A DNA stretch of 64,000 bases from Colwellia piezophila ATCC BAA-637 (lineage in GTDB: Bacteria; Pseudomonadota; Gammaproteobacteria; Enterobacterales; Alteromonadaceae): contig NZ_KB905162.1 in the NCBI RefSeq assembly GCF_000378625.1, forward strand, positions 300,500 to 364,499, in the 5' to 3' direction. Position numbers and translations under genes: made by a program. Positions 61,359 to 64,000 of the stretch are shown here, in pieces. Below the pieces are notes generated by a model. It had not been told where the DNA came from. It made no database searches and saw only the letters and a program-made list of their open reading frames with translations. Within the stretch, counting starts at the first letter, position 1; every line of letters begins with the position of its first letter.

Positions 61359-62588
61359 GTGTCTAAACGCCAGCTATGTATTTTAGGTTCTACGGGATCT
61401 ATCGGTTGTAGTACGCTCGATGTAATACGACTCCACCCAGATAAATTTCAAGTAGCAAGTTTAGCTGCATTTGCCAGTGTTGATATTATTTTTGGGCAGT
61501 GCCTTGAATTTAAACCGCAAAAAGTAGTGTTAGTTTCAACTAAGCACGCCGAACAGCTAACTGAAAAACTGAATGATGCCGGTGTCAATAACGTTACTGT
61601 CTTATCCGGTGAACAAGCCCTTATTGAAATAGCCCAGTGTGACACGGTTGATACTGTGATGGCTGCAATTGTTGGCGCTTCTGGTTTATTGCCAACGCTT
61701 GCCGCAGTTAATGCCGGTAAACGGGTGTTACTGGCGAACAAAGAAGCTTTAGTAACCTCTGGTGCCATATTTATGGCAGCGGTCAAAGCTTCAGGAGCAG
61801 AGTTACTGCCAATTGATAGTGAACATAATGCTATTTTTCAATGTTTACCCTCACTGGAGCAAAATAATATTGGTGAGTGCAAGTTACGTGAGAACGGTAT
61901 CAGTAAAATACTGTTAACTGGCTCCGGCGGGCCCTTTAGAACAAGACCTGTCGAAACTCTTGCGACGGTAACCCCACAAGAAGCTTGCAACCACCCTAAC
62001 TGGGATATGGGGCGAAAAATTTCAGTTGACTCTGCTACGATGATGAACAAGGGGCTTGAGTTTATTGAAGCTAAATGGCTTTTTAATGTTGAAGCCGATG
62101 ATATCCAGGTGGTACTACATCCACAAAGTACCATACATTCCATGGTGCAATATAAAGATGGCTCAGTTATCGCGCAAATGGGCAACCCCGATATGCGTAC
62201 ACCTATTGCTCATGCGTTAAGTTATCCTGAGCGGATAGAGTCAGGTGTCGCGCCTCTTGATTTCTTCAAAACTGCTTCTTTTGATTTTCAAGAAGTCGAT
62301 TTTTCCAGATACCCCAATTTAAAACTAGCGATTGATGCTTGCAAGCAGGGGCAAGCGGCTTGTACGGCTCTAAATGCCGCCAACGAGATCGCTGTTGATG
62401 CCTTTTTGAACGAAAAAATAAAATTTACCGATATATTTAAAATAAATGAAACTTCTGTGAAAAAATTTGTCTCACAACAGGTAGGAAATATTAATGAGGT
62501 TATCGCCCTAGATAAGCAGGTGCGGATATTTGCACAAGCATTGTTAGTAGACTTTAACGAAAGTTCAGGCTGTAATGCTACAGGGTAA
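61359..62588 (+). CDS. dxr: 1-deoxy-D-xylulose 5-phosphate reductoisomerase
   Basis: This 409-residue enzyme makes 2-C-methyl-D-erythritol 4-phosphate, the committed step of the MEP isoprenoid pathway. NADPH-binding [14 protein letters not shown] at the N-terminus, the metal-binding [14 protein letters not shown], and [21 protein letters not shown] are clear. The start is GTG with GAGGAA upstream. It follows cdsA by 48 bp and rseP follows after 8 bp. Its product feeds uppS in the same operon. Confidence 0.97.
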   Translation: MSKRQLCILGSTGSIGCSTLDVIRLHPDKFQVASLAAFASVDIIFGQCLEFKPQKVVLVSTKHAEQLTEKLNDAGVNNVTVLSGEQALIEIAQCDTVDTVMAAIVGASGLLPTLAAVNAGKRVLLANKEALVTSGAIFMAAVKASGAELLPIDSEHNAIFQCLPSLEQNNIGECKLRENGISKILLTGSGGPFRTRPVETLATVTPQEACNHPNWDMGRKISVDSATMMNKGLEFIEAKWLFNVEADDIQVVLHPQSTIHSMVQYKDGSVIAQMGNPDMRTPIAHALSYPERIESGVAPLDFFKTASFDFQEVDFSRYPNLKLAIDACKQGQAACTALNAANEIAVDAFLNEKIKFTDIFKINETSVKKFVSQQVGNINEVIALDKQVRIFAQALLVDFNESSGCNATG

Positions 62589-62596
62589 TAAGTAAT

Positions 62597-63955
62597 ATGA
62601 TTGATTTTTTATGGAACCTTGCCTCTTTTGTCGTGGCTTTAGGTATTCTAGTTACAGTACATGAATATGGTCACTTTTGGGTCGCCAGAAAAAACGGTGT
62701 CAAAGTTGAGCGTTTTTCTATCGGCTTTGGACGCGCTATTTGGCGTAAAGTGGGTAAAGATGGCACTGAGTATGTTTTGGCACTGATACCCCTAGGTGGC
62801 TATGTCAAAATGTTAGATGAGCGCGTTGACGACGTGCAACCTGAAGATAAAGATAAAACTTTTAATAGCAAATCAGTTTACCAACGAATCGCCATAGTTG
62901 CAGCGGGTCCTCTGGCGAATTTTGCTTTTGCCTTATTTGCTTTGTATTTAATGTTTTTAATTGGCGTACCTAGTGTTAAACCTGTTATTGGCCAAATCGC
63001 ATCTAACTCTATTGCATCTAAAGCTCAGCTGACAGGGAATAGTGAAATTATTAGCGTCGGTGGCAACAATACTCGTGATTGGCAAGAAGTTAACCTGGCT
63101 CTTATCGCGGCTATTGGAGACAATCAAATTGAAATTAAAACCCAGCAAAGTGATAGTCAATATGTCTCTACTTTTGTCTTAGATACTAGCCAATGGAAAT
63201 TCTCACCAGATAAAACCTCAGCACTGACGAGTTTAGGTATTACGCCTTTTAGGCCTAAAGTCCATAATGAACTCGCTGTTGTCGCAGAGGATAGCCCTGC
63301 CGCATTAGGTGGGTTTTTAGTCGGTGATAAGCTTATAGCCGTCAATAAGGTAGTAACTACTGATTGGTTAGCCTTTGCTAAAGAAATAAAGCGTTTCCCA
63401 CAAAAAGAAGTACTGATAACTATTAATCGCCAAGGTGAAACCATGACTTTGTCGGTATTCCCTAATGCGATAGAGCAATCTGGGGTTTTAGTTGGTTATA
63501 TAGGTGTGGCACCAAAAGTTGATGCTTGGCCACAATCACTGTTAATTGAATTAAGATATGGACCAATTGAAGCAATAAAAGAAAGTGCTCAACGGACTTG
63601 GAACCTAACAAGTTTGACCTTCAGTATGATAGGTAAGCTAATTACCGGTGATGTATCATTAAAGAATTTAAGCGGTCCTATCGGAATTGCCCAAGGTGCG
63701 GGTAATAGTGCGGGTCATGGATTTGTCTATTTTCTAGGCTTTTTAGCCTTAATTAGTATTAATTTAGGGATAATTAACCTTTTACCCCTTCCAGTACTTG
63801 ATGGCGGACACTTACTCTATTATGTTATAGAGCTTTTCACGGGAAAAGAAGTTCCTGAGAAAGTGCAAGAGGTTGGTTTTAAGTTTGGAGCCTTAGCTCT
63901 ATTGATGTTGATGGCCATAGGCTTGTTTAATGATTTCAGCCGCGTTTTAGGCTAA
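62597..63955 (+). CDS. rseP: Site-2 metalloprotease RseP
   Basis: This 452-residue intramembrane zinc protease cuts the anti-sigma factor RseA in the envelope stress (sigma-E) pathway. Zinc motif H22-E23-Y-G-H26 lies in the first membrane helix (VHEYGHFWVARKNG). Two PDZ domains follow (~115-200 and ~205-290), and the C-terminal NLLPLPVLDGGHLLYY gives the third zinc ligand. The gene is complete; its usual downstream neighbour bamA would begin beyond the window. Confidence 0.97.
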   Translation: MIDFLWNLASFVVALGILVTVHEYGHFWVARKNGVKVERFSIGFGRAIWRKVGKDGTEYVLALIPLGGYVKMLDERVDDVQPEDKDKTFNSKSVYQRIAIVAAGPLANFAFALFALYLMFLIGVPSVKPVIGQIASNSIASKAQLTGNSEIISVGGNNTRDWQEVNLALIAAIGDNQIEIKTQQSDSQYVSTFVLDTSQWKFSPDKTSALTSLGITPFRPKVHNELAVVAEDSPAALGGFLVGDKLIAVNKVVTTDWLAFAKEIKRFPQKEVLITINRQGETMTLSVFPNAIEQSGVLVGYIGVAPKVDAWPQSLLIELRYGPIEAIKESAQRTWNLTSLTFSMIGKLITGDVSLKNLSGPIGIAQGAGNSAGHGFVYFLGFLALISINLGIINLLPLPVLDGGHLLYYVIELFTGKEVPEKVQEVGFKFGALALLMLMAIGLFNDFSRVLG

Positions 63956-64000
63956 AGAATAGAACAACACTTACTCAACATCGATGGTTATAGCGCTTTT

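Overview
The window is a chromosomal segment of an AT-rich marine gammaproteobacterium. Gene order (flrC-fliE..R-flhB-flhA-flhF-flhG-fliA-cheYZAB-motCD-parC-parP-cheW, then mlaA, ribH-nusB-thiL-pgpA, and later dapD-glnD-map divergent from rpsB-tsf-pyrH-frr-uppS-cdsA-dxr-rseP), low GC, polar-flagellum type regulators and many GTG/TTG starts point to Alteromonadales, most likely Colwellia or a close relative. The species is inferred from memory of gene order, not from a search. No rRNA, tRNA, CRISPR array, prophage or transposase gene was seen.

Layout. 1-30.5 kb: polar flagellum and chemotaxis cluster, all on the plus strand. It starts inside the C-terminus of the sigma-54 activator FlrC, continues through the basal body, MS-ring, C-ring, export gate and ATPase complex (fliEFGHIJKLMNOPQR, flhBA), the polar placement and number genes flhF/flhG, sigma-28 (fliA), the chemotaxis core cheYZAB, a MotC/MotD stator pair, the array-positioning genes parC/parP, cheW and a DUF2802 gene. 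GG-N10-GC sigma-54 promoter matches stand before fliE, fliK and flhA. 30.7-34.8 kb: mlaA (outer-membrane lipid asymmetry), ribH-nusB-thiL-pgpA (riboflavin, antitermination, thiamine, phosphatidylglycerol) and hpf. 35-39.4 kb: a two-gene RND efflux system. 39.5-46.6 kb: a mixed region with a 53-residue DUF2986 gene, dbpA, zapE, a DUF2884 (YggN-like) gene, a DTW-domain tRNA modification gene and mmsA. 46.6-49.9 kb, minus strand: serA, rpiA and an orphan lipoprotein. 50.1-55.3 kb, minus strand: dapD, glnD, map and a DsbA-like protein. 55.7-64 kb, plus strand: rpsB-tsf-pyrH-frr-uppS-cdsA-dxr-rseP.

The most notable non-coding content is a family of small, non-coding, modular repeats with terminal inverted repeats (six copies, 56-397 bp). 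They lie between genes, including inside the flagellar operon between fliG and fliH and between frr and uppS. Two classes of ends (TATACCAA type and TATACCCGT type) share one inner core, and two copies are essentially ends only. The most interesting protein observation is in CheA: the linker between its Hpt domain and its dimerisation domain carries three copies of a short acidic peptide resembling the CheY-binding N-terminal peptide of FliM and the C-terminal peptide of CheZ, both encoded in this same window, and no obvious P2 domain is seen.
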